The notes under the pieces: generated by a model
Databases searched by the model: none
Seen by the model: only the letters and a program-made list of their open reading frames with translations
Told to the model about the DNA's origin: nothing
Origin: Anaerolineales bacterium
GTDB taxonomy: Bacteria > Chloroflexota > Anaerolineae > Anaerolineales > Anaerolineaceae
Reading direction: 5' to 3'
DNA: 64,000 nucleotides
Assembly: GCA_020060485.1 (NCBI GenBank)
Contig: JAGVAB010000158.1
Location: 1 to 64,000, forward strand
Made by a program: the position numbers and the translations under genes
Shown: in pieces, positions 25,233-32,800 of the stretch
Layout of the letters: every line of letters starts with the position of its first letter
Numbering within the stretch: position 1 is the first letter of the stretch

Positions 25233-26540
25233 ATGGAAAAACTTGCAATCGATGGTGGAACACCGGTACGCACTCGAGCGCCAATTATCGAAACCGACGT
25301 CTTCGAACAGGAAGAGCTTGACGCCCTCATGGAAGTTGCACGCAACAAGAAACTTCGCCGTGCAGAGGCCGCTGTAGAATATGAGCGCGTCCTTGCAGAG
25401 TGGTTCGGCGTTAAACATGCCATCGCTGTTTCAAGTGGCACTTCCGCTTTGCACATCGCTTTGGCTGCATTCGGGATAGGGCCTGGAGATGAGGTGATTG
25501 TCCCGCCGTACACTTTTGTTGCTTCCGACACGGCTGTATTGGAACAAAACGCCATCCCTATCTTTGCTGATATCGATCCGGTTACTCTGACACTTGACCC
25601 GGAAGACATTGCCCGGCGCATCACTCCGCGTACCAAAGCCATCATCCCGGTGACCATTTCCGGTACCCTGGTGGATATGGATCCGATCATGGAGCTGGCC
25701 CGCAAACACAATTTGTGGGTTTTGGAGGATGCCTGCCAATCGCTTGGCGCTAAATACAAAGGCAAGATGGTGGGGACAATCGGTGATGTGGGGGTATTTA
25801 GCTCCATCACCGGCAAGATCATCAACACTGGTGAGGGTGGTTTCGTCATCACAAATAACACCGATCTGTATGAGAAAATGTGGGGCTTCCAAGACTTTGC
25901 CCGCAAAAAATCTCTTGGTCCGGCATCCAAATATCACTGGGGATTGCCCTGCACCAACTACCGCATCACGAACATGCAGGCTGCTATTGGCATACAACAG
26001 GTGAAACGAGCCTGGGATATGATCCATAAACGCACTGAAAATGCTGAGTATCTCCGGTCGCTGCTAGCGGATGTTCCCGGCATCGTTCTGCCTCATGACC
26101 AGTCGTATGGAGAGCGGGTCTATTTCTACTTCTTGATCCGCCTGTTGCCAGAAATTTTGGGGACCGACATGCTCAATTTTGGGATTGCCTTAGCTGCCGA
26201 AGGTACCTATTCTCTGAACTACCTCAGCACCACCCGTTGGATGATCCCGCAGCATCTTGAACCGTTATTTGTCGATAAGATCGGTTATGGCGGTACAAAA
26301 TGCCCATTTGAATGCCCGTGGTATGAAGGCGAGGTAAATTATTACAAAGGGCTGTGTCCTAATGCCGAAACAGCATGTGAAGAGGTCTTCTGGCTTGCCA
26401 GCGTCCATCCATTACTGGAAAAACAAGACCTCGACGATATCGCTGCGGCAGTGCGGAAGGTTGTCTTCGCCTTCATTGAAAAGAAAGAAAAAGGAATACC
26501 GATCAATTATGCCACCGATGAAATCCGGGCGCGGTTGTAA
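25233..26540 (+). CDS. DegT/DnrJ/EryC1/StrS-family PLP-dependent aminotransferase
   Basis: 435 residues, fold-type I sugar aminotransferase. The start MEKLAIDGGTPVR is typical of the AHBA synthase/StsC-like branch. VSSGTSALHIAL near residue 67 binds PLP phosphate, LEDACQSLGAKYKG near 165 holds the PLP-stacking and Asp residues, and the Schiff-base Lys is in SSITGKIINTGEGG near 190. The family transaminates keto sugars or cyclitols. ATG at 25,233 has GGAG about 10 nt upstream. It is alone with a VOC gene on a transcript divergent from gntR. Given the PIG-L deacetylases across the divide, handling of an amino sugar or aminocyclitol is a reasonable guess, not shown. Confidence 0.88.
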   Translation: MEKLAIDGGTPVRTRAPIIETDVFEQEELDALMEVARNKKLRRAEAAVEYERVLAEWFGVKHAIAVSSGTSALHIALAAFGIGPGDEVIVPPYTFVASDTAVLEQNAIPIFADIDPVTLTLDPEDIARRITPRTKAIIPVTISGTLVDMDPIMELARKHNLWVLEDACQSLGAKYKGKMVGTIGDVGVFSSITGKIINTGEGGFVITNNTDLYEKMWGFQDFARKKSLGPASKYHWGLPCTNYRITNMQAAIGIQQVKRAWDMIHKRTENAEYLRSLLADVPGIVLPHDQSYGERVYFYFLIRLLPEILGTDMLNFGIALAAEGTYSLNYLSTTRWMIPQHLEPLFVDKIGYGGTKCPFECPWYEGEVNYYKGLCPNAETACEEVFWLASVHPLLEKQDLDDIAAAVRKVVFAFIEKKEKGIPINYATDEIRARL

Positions 26541-26561
26541 TTTACACGACCAGAGGTGCAC

Positions 26562-27095
26562 ATGACAGATACACCATCCTTGATTAACAACGCAGATCTA
26601 GACCAGATTGGGATTGTGGTGAATGATCTGCATGCCTTCACACAGGAACTTGCCCGCCTGTTTGGCATTGGACCGTTTCGCATTTTCGAATGGCCACTAG
26701 AAGGGGTTGACCCTCAAGCTACCTACCATGGTCAACCGGCGAACTTCCGCCTGCTTTTAGCCTTCGTCACTGTGGGTAAAATTCAACTTGAGATCGTTCA
26801 ACCCTTGGAGGGTCAAAACATCTACAGCGATTTTCTGCGTGATCATGGACCGGGTTTGCATCATTTTCGTCTGACCATACCCGGTTTTGAAAAAGGAGTA
26901 GAAACGCTGATTAGAGACGGGATAGAGAACATAGCCAGCGGCACTGGTGTCCATGTCGGCTCCAAGTGGGCATATTTTGATACCACCCACAAGTTGGAAG
27001 GGGTAACTGTGGAGTTGAGAACTCGTCTGGAAGAAGCCGGCGGAGAAGGCCAATGGGTGCAATCCATCCCGTCACCCGCTTCACCAGAGAATTAA
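26562..27095 (+). CDS. VOC (glyoxalase/methylmalonyl-CoA epimerase-like) superfamily protein
   Basis: 177 residues with two vicinal-oxygen-chelate half-modules. Candidate metal ligands are Q in LDQIGIVV (about residue 13), E in LEIVQP (about 74), H in GLHHFRL (about 92) and E in VTVELRT (about 150), in the usual order. Members include methylmalonyl-CoA epimerase, glyoxalase I and extradiol-type enzymes; 3-keto-sugar epimerases have also been placed here. ATG at 26,562 follows AGAGG, 21 nt after the aminotransferase stop, so the two form one operon. It ends 40 nt before the csp-derived repeat, whose terminator probably serves this operon. Function not assignable further. Confidence 0.8.
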   Translation: MTDTPSLINNADLDQIGIVVNDLHAFTQELARLFGIGPFRIFEWPLEGVDPQATYHGQPANFRLLLAFVTVGKIQLEIVQPLEGQNIYSDFLRDHGPGLHHFRLTIPGFEKGVETLIRDGIENIASGTGVHVGSKWAYFDTTHKLEGVTVELRTRLEEAGGEGQWVQSIPSPASPEN

Positions 27096-27135
27096 GGATA
27101 AGTTCATCTGACAACAAGCAACCCGTGCAACAAAA

Positions 27136-27246
27136 AAAGCCCCAAAGGCCCCCAGGCCGTAAACGTGGCTATCGTCTAATTCAGAAGTTTACTTTTCCAA
27201 CCAGAAGAGCAGTTTCACCCCGGGCTTTGTCCGGGGTGAAACATTT
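27136..27246 (+). repeat. Direct repeat copy B (truncated csp 3' end plus terminator)
   Basis: 111 bp, identical to 11,231-11,342 apart from one missing C after TCCAAC. It holds the last codons and stop of the cold-shock gene without its 5' part, so it is a gene fragment. It marks the right edge of the presumed island. Confidence 0.95.
27212..27246 (+). terminator. Terminator (duplicated csp terminator)
   Basis: The same 12-bp stem GTTTCACCCCGG/CCGGGGTGAAAC with 7-nt loop followed by ATTTA. It probably now ends the aminotransferase-VOC transcript and insulates the ilv promoter. Confidence 0.8.
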
Positions 27247-27320
27247 ATCATGGTTTTTCCTCTATGCAGGGCAAAAACGATCTATTTACAAAATATTAAC
27301 CATTTTTTCAACATTCCTCA

Positions 27321-27348
27321 TTGACAAATCAATCAAAATCCGTATAAT
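27321..27348 (+). promoter_or_regulatory. Promoter of the ilv-leu operon
   Basis: Perfect TTGACA (27,321-27,326) and TATAAT (27,343-27,348) with a 16-bp spacer in AT-rich DNA. Predicted start near 27,355, leaving about 338 nt of leader before ilvD. Confidence 0.8.
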
Positions 27349-27421
27349 CAAACAAATATAAAAAATCAGAGGTATGTATTGTCATACTGTTGCCCGCCTC
27401 GAATGAATTTGTTCAGGTGAA

Positions 27422-27458
27422 GCACTCTCCCCAAAATGCAGTCGGAGATTGCTTTTTT
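27422..27458 (+). terminator. Terminator-like hairpin upstream of the leader peptide
   Basis: GCACTCTCC (27,422-27,430) pairs with GGAGATTGC (27,444-27,452) with one mismatch, then six T. It lies between the promoter and the leader peptide, so it may be a second regulatory step or a weak pause site. Confidence 0.45.
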
Positions 27459-27489
27459 GTAAAATCATCAGGATAAAGAAAACCAAAAA

Positions 27490-27606
27490 ATGTCCGCTAC
27501 ATTCAACAGCTTCCTCTCCCTTATCGTCATTATTATTTTGGTCCTCGTTCTTATTGAGGACCTGATTAGGGTTGGGAGGTTGAGCAGGAGCTGGAACGAA
27601 ACATAA
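27490..27606 (+). CDS. Branched-chain amino acid leader peptide (ilv attenuator)
   Basis: 38 residues: [10 protein letters not shown] followed by [12 protein letters not shown], then EDLIRVGRL and a short polar tail. Residues 9-22 contain 13 Leu/Ile/Val out of 14, the signature of ilv-type control peptides such as E. coli IlvL. Translation rate through these codons would report charged tRNA-Leu, -Ile and -Val. The ATG has only a weak AGGA about 13 nt upstream. It lies between a consensus promoter and a perfect terminator stem directly before ilvD. No stable product is expected. Confidence 0.88.
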   Translation: MSATFNSFLSLIVIIILVLVLIEDLIRVGRLSRSWNET

Positions 27607-27645
27607 ACAGCACCAGAAGGTCAAGGAAAGCAAAGCCACCCAACC
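27570..27645 (+). promoter_or_regulatory. Antiterminator pairing of the ilv attenuator
   Basis: GGTTGGGAGG (27,570-27,579, inside the leader peptide gene) can pair with CCACCCAACC (27,636-27,645) at nine of ten positions, excluding the terminator. A separate hairpin GGTCCTC/GAGGACC (27,540-27,546 with 27,556-27,562) lies over the control codons and would be opened by a stalled ribosome. Confidence 0.65.
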
Positions 27646-27664
27646 ATGTTGGGTGGCTTTTTTT
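27632..27664 (+). terminator. Attenuator terminator before ilvD
   Basis: Perfect 13-bp stem AAAGCCACCCAAC/GTTGGGTGGCTTT with a 3-nt loop, continuing into four more T. It ends 28 nt before the ilvD start codon. Confidence 0.9.
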
Positions 27665-27692
27665 ATCAATCTGCAATTGGAGGAAAAATATC

Positions 27693-29363
27693 GTGCGATC
27701 TGACCAGATCAAAAAAGGAATTGAACGTTCACCTCACCGCTCCCTGCTCAAGGCTGTCGGGGTCAGCGACGCTGACATGAGTAAACCCTTCATCGCCGTG
27801 GTCAATTCCTACGTGGATATCGTCCCAGGACATGTCCATCTGCAATCCTTTGGAAAGCAGATCAAGGAAGCCATCCGTGCCAACGGCGGCGTGCCCTTTG
27901 AATTCAATACTATCGCTGTAGATGATGGCATCGCTATGGGGCACGCCGGTATGAAATATTCGCTGCCCTCGCGTGAATTGATTGCCGACTCAGTGGAAAC
28001 CATGATCCAGGCCCACCAGTTCGATGGCATGGTCTGCATCCCCAACTGCGACAAGATCGTACCCGGCATGTTGATGGCAGCGATGCGCCTGGACATCCCT
28101 ACCATCTTTGTTTCTGGCGGGCCGATGCCCGCCGGGCGTCTGCCGGACGGAGAAGTGGTGGACCTGATCTCGGTCTTTGAGGGGCTGGGGGCTTATCAAT
28201 CCGGCAAGATGAGCGCCGAACGGCTGAAATTGATCGAGGACTACGCCTGCCCTTCTTGCGGCTCATGTTCAGGTATGTTCACTGCCAACAGCATGAACTG
28301 CCTGTGTGAAGCCCTGGGCATGGCCCTGCCCTACAACGGCAGCGCCCTGGCCGATACCCCCGAACGCAACGCCCTGGCTCAAGAAGCCGCCCGCCAGATC
28401 TTCTCCCTGATCAAAACCAATCTCACCCCCCGTCAAATCGTAACCCAGCAAGCCCTGGATGATGCCTTTGCCCTTGATATGGCCATGGGCGGCTCAACCA
28501 ATACCGTCCTGCATACCCTGGCAATTGCCAATGAGGCCAGTGTGAATTACCCGCTGGAACGCATCAATGCCATTGCCGACCGGGTTCCGCACCTATGCAA
28601 GGTCAGCCCGTCTGGCAAATGGCACATGGAAGATGTACACCGCGCCGGCGGCATTCCCGCCATCATGAACGAACTGCATCGCTCCAGCGGTGTGCTGCAC
28701 GTCAACCGCCCCACCGTAAGTGGCAAAACCCTGGGCGAAAACATCGCCAGTGCAGAAATCAAGGATCATGATGTGATTCGCAGCGTTGAAACCGCCCATT
28801 CAGCCCGCGGCGGGCTGGCGATCCTGTTCGGCAACCTGGCGCCCTGCGGGTCAGTGGTCAAGACTGGCGGCGTGGCTGCCGGTATGGACACCTTCAGCGG
28901 CCCGGCCCACATCTATGAATCACAGGACAGCGCTCTGGCAGGCATCATGGCTGGCGAAGTGCAAGCCGGAGAAGTGGTCGTCATCCGCTATGAAGGTCCC
29001 AGCGGCGGCCCTGGCATGCAGGAAATGCTCAGCCCCACCTCGGCCATCATGGGCATGGGCCTGGGCGACAAGGTGGCCTTGATCACCGACGGGCGTTTCT
29101 CTGGCGGCACGCGCGGCGCCTGCATTGGTCATGTTTCGCCCGAAGCCGCGGCCCGCGGCCCGATCGCGGCCCTGCAGCCCGGCGACGTGATCGACATTAA
29201 TTTCAGCAAGCGCTCGCTGAATGTGCGCCTGTCAGAAGAGGAAATCGCCCAACGTCTGGACGCATTGCCGCCTTTTGAACCGCTCACCACCAGCCGCTGG
29301 CTGCGCCGCTACGCCCGTATGGTACAAAGTGCCGATACTGGCGCGGTTTTACGCACAGATTAA
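27693..29363 (+). CDS. ilvD: Dihydroxy-acid dehydratase
   Basis: 556 residues, the usual length. Converts 2,3-dihydroxy-isovalerate and 2,3-dihydroxy-3-methylvalerate to the 2-keto acids for Val, Leu and Ile. Cluster Cys are in CIPNCDK (C115, C119) and CPSCGSCSG (C186, C189, C192); GGSTNTVLH near 267 and [11 protein letters not shown] near 467 are further family motifs. Starts with GTG at 27,693, with GGAGG 9 nt upstream. First structural gene after the attenuator and so directly controlled by it. Confidence 0.96.
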   Translation: MRSDQIKKGIERSPHRSLLKAVGVSDADMSKPFIAVVNSYVDIVPGHVHLQSFGKQIKEAIRANGGVPFEFNTIAVDDGIAMGHAGMKYSLPSRELIADSVETMIQAHQFDGMVCIPNCDKIVPGMLMAAMRLDIPTIFVSGGPMPAGRLPDGEVVDLISVFEGLGAYQSGKMSAERLKLIEDYACPSCGSCSGMFTANSMNCLCEALGMALPYNGSALADTPERNALAQEAARQIFSLIKTNLTPRQIVTQQALDDAFALDMAMGGSTNTVLHTLAIANEASVNYPLERINAIADRVPHLCKVSPSGKWHMEDVHRAGGIPAIMNELHRSSGVLHVNRPTVSGKTLGENIASAEIKDHDVIRSVETAHSARGGLAILFGNLAPCGSVVKTGGVAAGMDTFSGPAHIYESQDSALAGIMAGEVQAGEVVVIRYEGPSGGPGMQEMLSPTSAIMGMGLGDKVALITDGRFSGGTRGACIGHVSPEAAARGPIAALQPGDVIDINFSKRSLNVRLSEEEIAQRLDALPPFEPLTTSRWLRRYARMVQSADTGAVLRTD

Positions 29364-29410
29364 TCACCTTTTATCCATTGCACTTATTTTTGACACGATC
29401 TGGAGGCAGA

Positions 29411-31105
29411 ATGAAAAGAAACGGCGCACAAATTTTATGGGAATGTATCCTGCGTGAAGGTGTAGATACGATCTTTGGTTTTCCGGGCGGCAGCACCCTG
29501 CCCATTTATGATGCCATGAGCGAATTTCCCATCCACCACATCCTGGTGCGCCATGAGCAAGGCGCCGCCCACATGGCAGACGGCTATGCACGTGCCACCG
29601 GCAAGGTCGGCGTGGCCCTGGCCACCTCCGGCCCTGGCGCCACCAACCTGGTGACCGGAATTGCCACAGCTTTTATGGATTCTTCACCCATAGTCTGCAT
29701 TACCGGTCAGGTGCAAAGCTGGTTCATCGGTTATGACGCCTTCCAGGAAACAGACGTGACTGGCATCACTCTGCCCATCACCAAGCACAATTATCTGGTA
29801 TCCAGTGTGGAAGAGATCAACGAGACCGTGCGCGAGGCATTTTACCTGGCACGCTCTGGCCGCCCTGGCCCGGTGCTGATCGACATCACCAAGGACGCCC
29901 AGATGGCCGAGCTGGATTGGGAATACGATGACAGCCCCATCCAGCTGCCCGGCTACCGGCCAGATTTCAGTCCAAATGAAGCCAACCTGAAACAAGCTGC
30001 CGCCATGATCGCCGAAGCCGAAAGGCCTCTGATCCTGGCCGGCGCGGGTGTGATGCGAAGCGGAGCCATGCAGGAGATGCTGAAACTGGCCGAAAGCACC
30101 CAAACGCCGATCGCCGCCACCCTGCTGGGCATTGGCAGCGCCCCTGCCAGCAACCCCCTGTACTTGGGCATGATGGGCATGCACGGCGAAGCATGGGTCA
30201 ACCAGGCAATTCAGGAAGCTGACCTGCTGCTGGCCATGGGCATGCGCTTTGATGACCGGGTGACCGGCAACATGGCCACCTATGCCCCCAACGCCCGCAA
30301 GATCCATTTTGACATCGACCCTTCCGAGATCAACAAAAATGTCAAGGTCAACCTGTCCTTGATTGGCGATCTGAAAGATACCCTGAACCAGTTGCTGCCG
30401 CACCTGGAATCTGCCGATCACCGTCCTTGGCTGGAAAAAATCAATGCCGAACGCCAGGAAACTGCCCAGCGAGACATCCTGAACTGGCCGGACAATGGCA
30501 AACTGCACGCTGCCCATGTGATCCATGATATTTGGAAGCACACTGGCGGCAAGGCGCTGGTTGTTACCGACGTGGGCCAGCACCAAATGTGGACCGCCCA
30601 ATATTACAGCCATGAAGAGCCAAACACCCTGATCACTTCCGGCGGATTGGGCACCATGGGCTTTGGCCTGCCGGCAGCTCTGGGAGCCAAACGCGGCCGC
30701 CCCGAAGCCGATGTGTGGGTGATCGCCGGCGACGGCGGCTTCCAGATGACCCAGGCGGAGCTTTCCACCGCCGCCCAGGAAGGCCTCAAGGTGAATGTAG
30801 CCGTAATCAACAATGGCTATCTGGGCATGGTACGCCAGTGGCAGGATCTCTTTTACAGCCGGCGCTACAACGCCACGCCCATGCGCGGCCCGGACTTCGT
30901 CAAGATCGCCGAAGCCCATGGTTTGACAGGTATCCGCGTGACCCGGCGCGATGAAATTGAAGATGCCATCCGCCAGGCGCATCAAGACCCGGGCACCGTG
31001 GTGATCGATTTCCGGGTGGAAGAAGAAGACAACGTATATCCCATGGTCTCAGCCGGGGCCGATCTGGATAAGATGATCCGCCGTCCCCTGCCCGAACAAT
31101 CCTGA
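29411..31105 (+). CDS. ilvB: Acetolactate synthase, large (catalytic) subunit
   Basis: 564 residues. Makes acetolactate from pyruvate, or acetohydroxybutyrate from pyruvate and 2-ketobutyrate. The catalytic Glu is in VRHEQGAAHMADGYAR near residue 47; the FAD-binding middle domain spans about 190-340; and the thiamine diphosphate motif runs from GDGGFQM near 440 to INNGYLGMVRQWQ. ATG at 29,411 has GGAGG 5 nt upstream; the longer reading upstream is not needed. The regulatory subunit gene follows 40 nt later. Confidence 0.96.
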   Translation: MKRNGAQILWECILREGVDTIFGFPGGSTLPIYDAMSEFPIHHILVRHEQGAAHMADGYARATGKVGVALATSGPGATNLVTGIATAFMDSSPIVCITGQVQSWFIGYDAFQETDVTGITLPITKHNYLVSSVEEINETVREAFYLARSGRPGPVLIDITKDAQMAELDWEYDDSPIQLPGYRPDFSPNEANLKQAAAMIAEAERPLILAGAGVMRSGAMQEMLKLAESTQTPIAATLLGIGSAPASNPLYLGMMGMHGEAWVNQAIQEADLLLAMGMRFDDRVTGNMATYAPNARKIHFDIDPSEINKNVKVNLSLIGDLKDTLNQLLPHLESADHRPWLEKINAERQETAQRDILNWPDNGKLHAAHVIHDIWKHTGGKALVVTDVGQHQMWTAQYYSHEEPNTLITSGGLGTMGFGLPAALGAKRGRPEADVWVIAGDGGFQMTQAELSTAAQEGLKVNVAVINNGYLGMVRQWQDLFYSRRYNATPMRGPDFVKIAEAHGLTGIRVTRRDEIEDAIRQAHQDPGTVVIDFRVEEEDNVYPMVSAGADLDKMIRRPLPEQS

Positions 31106-31145
31106 AATATTTTGACCTTTGTCTCGTTATTCATAAGGAGGAAAC

Positions 31146-31667
31146 ATGCAGCACACACTTGTAACTTTAGTCGAAGACCGGCCCGGTGTTTTGAACCGTG
31201 TGGCGTCCCTTTTCCGGCGGCGCGGTTTCAACATCGAGTCCCTGACCGTGGGCCACAGCGAACTGCCGAATGTCTCGCGCATGACCATCGTGGTCGACAG
31301 TACCCCGCAGAACATCGAGCGCTTGATCCAGTATCTCTACAAGCTGGTCAACGTGATCCAGGTGGACGACCTGACCCACGAAACCACCATGATGCGCAAT
31401 TTGGCCATGATCAAGGTGAGCGCCAATGAACAGCACCGCATGGAGATCATGCAGTTGGTGGAGATCTTCCGGGCGCGCATCGTGGACGTGGCCAACGATT
31501 CGTTGATCATCGAGATTACTGGCGCAGAAGACAAAATTGACAGCTTTGTCGATGTGCTGCGCCCATTCGGGATCATCGAAATGGTACGCACTGGCGTGAT
31601 CGCCATGGCGCGCGGTTCATCCGCCCTGTCTGTCATGAATCAGCAAAAAGCCAGCATCGCAGTCTAA
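31146..31667 (+). CDS. ilvN: Acetolactate synthase, small (regulatory) subunit
   Basis: 173 residues, the long IlvH-type form. An N-terminal ACT domain (HTLVTLVEDRPGVLNRVASLFRRRGFNIESL) binds valine for feedback inhibition, and a C-terminal ALS_ss_C domain (about 80-165) activates the large subunit. Preceded by AAGGAGG. The symbol ilvH is equally used for this length. Confidence 0.95.
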   Translation: MQHTLVTLVEDRPGVLNRVASLFRRRGFNIESLTVGHSELPNVSRMTIVVDSTPQNIERLIQYLYKLVNVIQVDDLTHETTMMRNLAMIKVSANEQHRMEIMQLVEIFRARIVDVANDSLIIEITGAEDKIDSFVDVLRPFGIIEMVRTGVIAMARGSSALSVMNQQKASIAV

Positions 31668-31708
31668 ACAAAACAAACTCATCACAGCAAGAAATCAAAG
31701 GAGAAAAA

Positions 31709-32761
31709 ATGGCAAAGTTAGTATTTGGCGGCGTGGAAGAAGAAGTGGTGACCCGGGATGAGTTCCCTCTGGAAAAAGCCCGCGAGACCCTGAAAGACGA
31801 AGTGGTAGCCGTTTTGGGCTATGGCGTGCAAGGCCCCGCCCAGGCGCTCAATATGCGCGACAACGGCATCAACGTGATTGTTGGCCAGCGCTCGGGCACC
31901 CCCAGTTGGGACAAGGCAATCGAAGATGGCTGGGTGCCAGGCGAGACCCTGTTCTCGCTCACCGAGGCCGCCCAGCGCGGCACCATGATCCAGTACCTCG
32001 TCTCGGATGCCGGGCAGAAACTGCTCTGGCCGGAGGTCAAGGCCTGCCTGAAGCCCGGTGATGCCCTGTACTTCTCACATGGCTTCTCGATCGTTTTCAA
32101 AGAACAGACTGGCGTGATTCCACCGGCAGATGTGGACGTGATCCTGGTGGCCCCCAAAGGCTCCGGGCGCAGTGTGCGGGCCAATTTCCTGGATGGCAGC
32201 GGTATCAACAGCAGCTTTGCCATCTTCCAGGATTATACCGGCCGCGCCACCGAGCGCACCCTGGCGGCCGGTGTGGCGATTGGCTCCGGCTACCTCTTCC
32301 CCACCACCTTTGCCAACGAAGTGCACAGCGACCTGACCGGAGAACGCGGTGTGCTGATGGGCGCCCTAGCCGGGATCATGGAAGCCCAATACAACGTGCT
32401 GCGCAAGAACGGCCACAGCCCCAGCGAGGCTTTCAACGAGACAGTGGAAGAACTGACTCAGAGCCTGATCCGCCTGGTGGCCCAGAACGGCATGGACTGG
32501 ATGTATGCCAGTTGCAGCACCACTGCCCAACGCGGCGCCCTGGACTGGAAGGACCGCTTCCGCGATGCCACTGCCCCGGTATTCGATGCACTGTACCAAA
32601 GCGTGGTCTCCGGCGAGGAAACCCGCATCACCCTGGCCGCCAACAGCGCCCCGGACTACAAGCAAAAACTGGATGCAGAATTGAAAGCCATCCACGAATC
32701 GGAAATCTGGCAGGCTGGCGCTGTGGTGCGCTCGCTACGCCCTGAAAACTGGAAACAGTAG
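31709..32761 (+). CDS. ilvC: Ketol-acid reductoisomerase
   Basis: 350 residues. Rearranges and reduces acetolactate to dihydroxy-isovalerate with NAD(P)H and Mg. The dinucleotide loop is LGYGVQGPAQALNMRDNG (about residues 36-53); metal and active-site residues lie in EVHSDLTGERGVLMG and YNVLRKNGHSPSEAFNETVEE. Its sequence tracks the fungal mitochondrial/Bacteroidetes-like branch (for example WVPGETLF, LYFSHGFSIVFK, DWMYASCSTTAQRGALDW, SLRPENW at the end) rather than the common ~330-residue class I form. AAGGAG lies upstream of the ATG. Confidence 0.94.
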   Translation: MAKLVFGGVEEEVVTRDEFPLEKARETLKDEVVAVLGYGVQGPAQALNMRDNGINVIVGQRSGTPSWDKAIEDGWVPGETLFSLTEAAQRGTMIQYLVSDAGQKLLWPEVKACLKPGDALYFSHGFSIVFKEQTGVIPPADVDVILVAPKGSGRSVRANFLDGSGINSSFAIFQDYTGRATERTLAAGVAIGSGYLFPTTFANEVHSDLTGERGVLMGALAGIMEAQYNVLRKNGHSPSEAFNETVEELTQSLIRLVAQNGMDWMYASCSTTAQRGALDWKDRFRDATAPVFDALYQSVVSGEETRITLAANSAPDYKQKLDAELKAIHESEIWQAGAVVRSLRPENWKQ

Positions 32762-32800
32762 TCATCAACAAACCAAACTTTATACCTCAAGGTGAGAATA

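Noticed and set aside
25034..25930. Minus-strand 298-codon frame opposite the DegT gene
   Set aside because: Ser/Thr-rich shadow of the aminotransferase; no start signals.
27382..27669. Minus-strand 95-codon reading frame across the ilv leader
   Set aside because: It is the complement of the leader peptide, antiterminator and terminator; no ribosome site, and the plus-strand signals explain the region better.
27355..27692. T-box riboswitch upstream of ilvD
   Set aside because: No T-box core (AGGGTGGNACCGCG-like) or specifier-loop layout could be found; the leader peptide explains control.
29684..30985. Long antisense frame opposite ilvB (and similar ones opposite leuA and leuC)
   Set aside because: Typical shadow frames in GC-rich coding DNA; no start signals and no family features.
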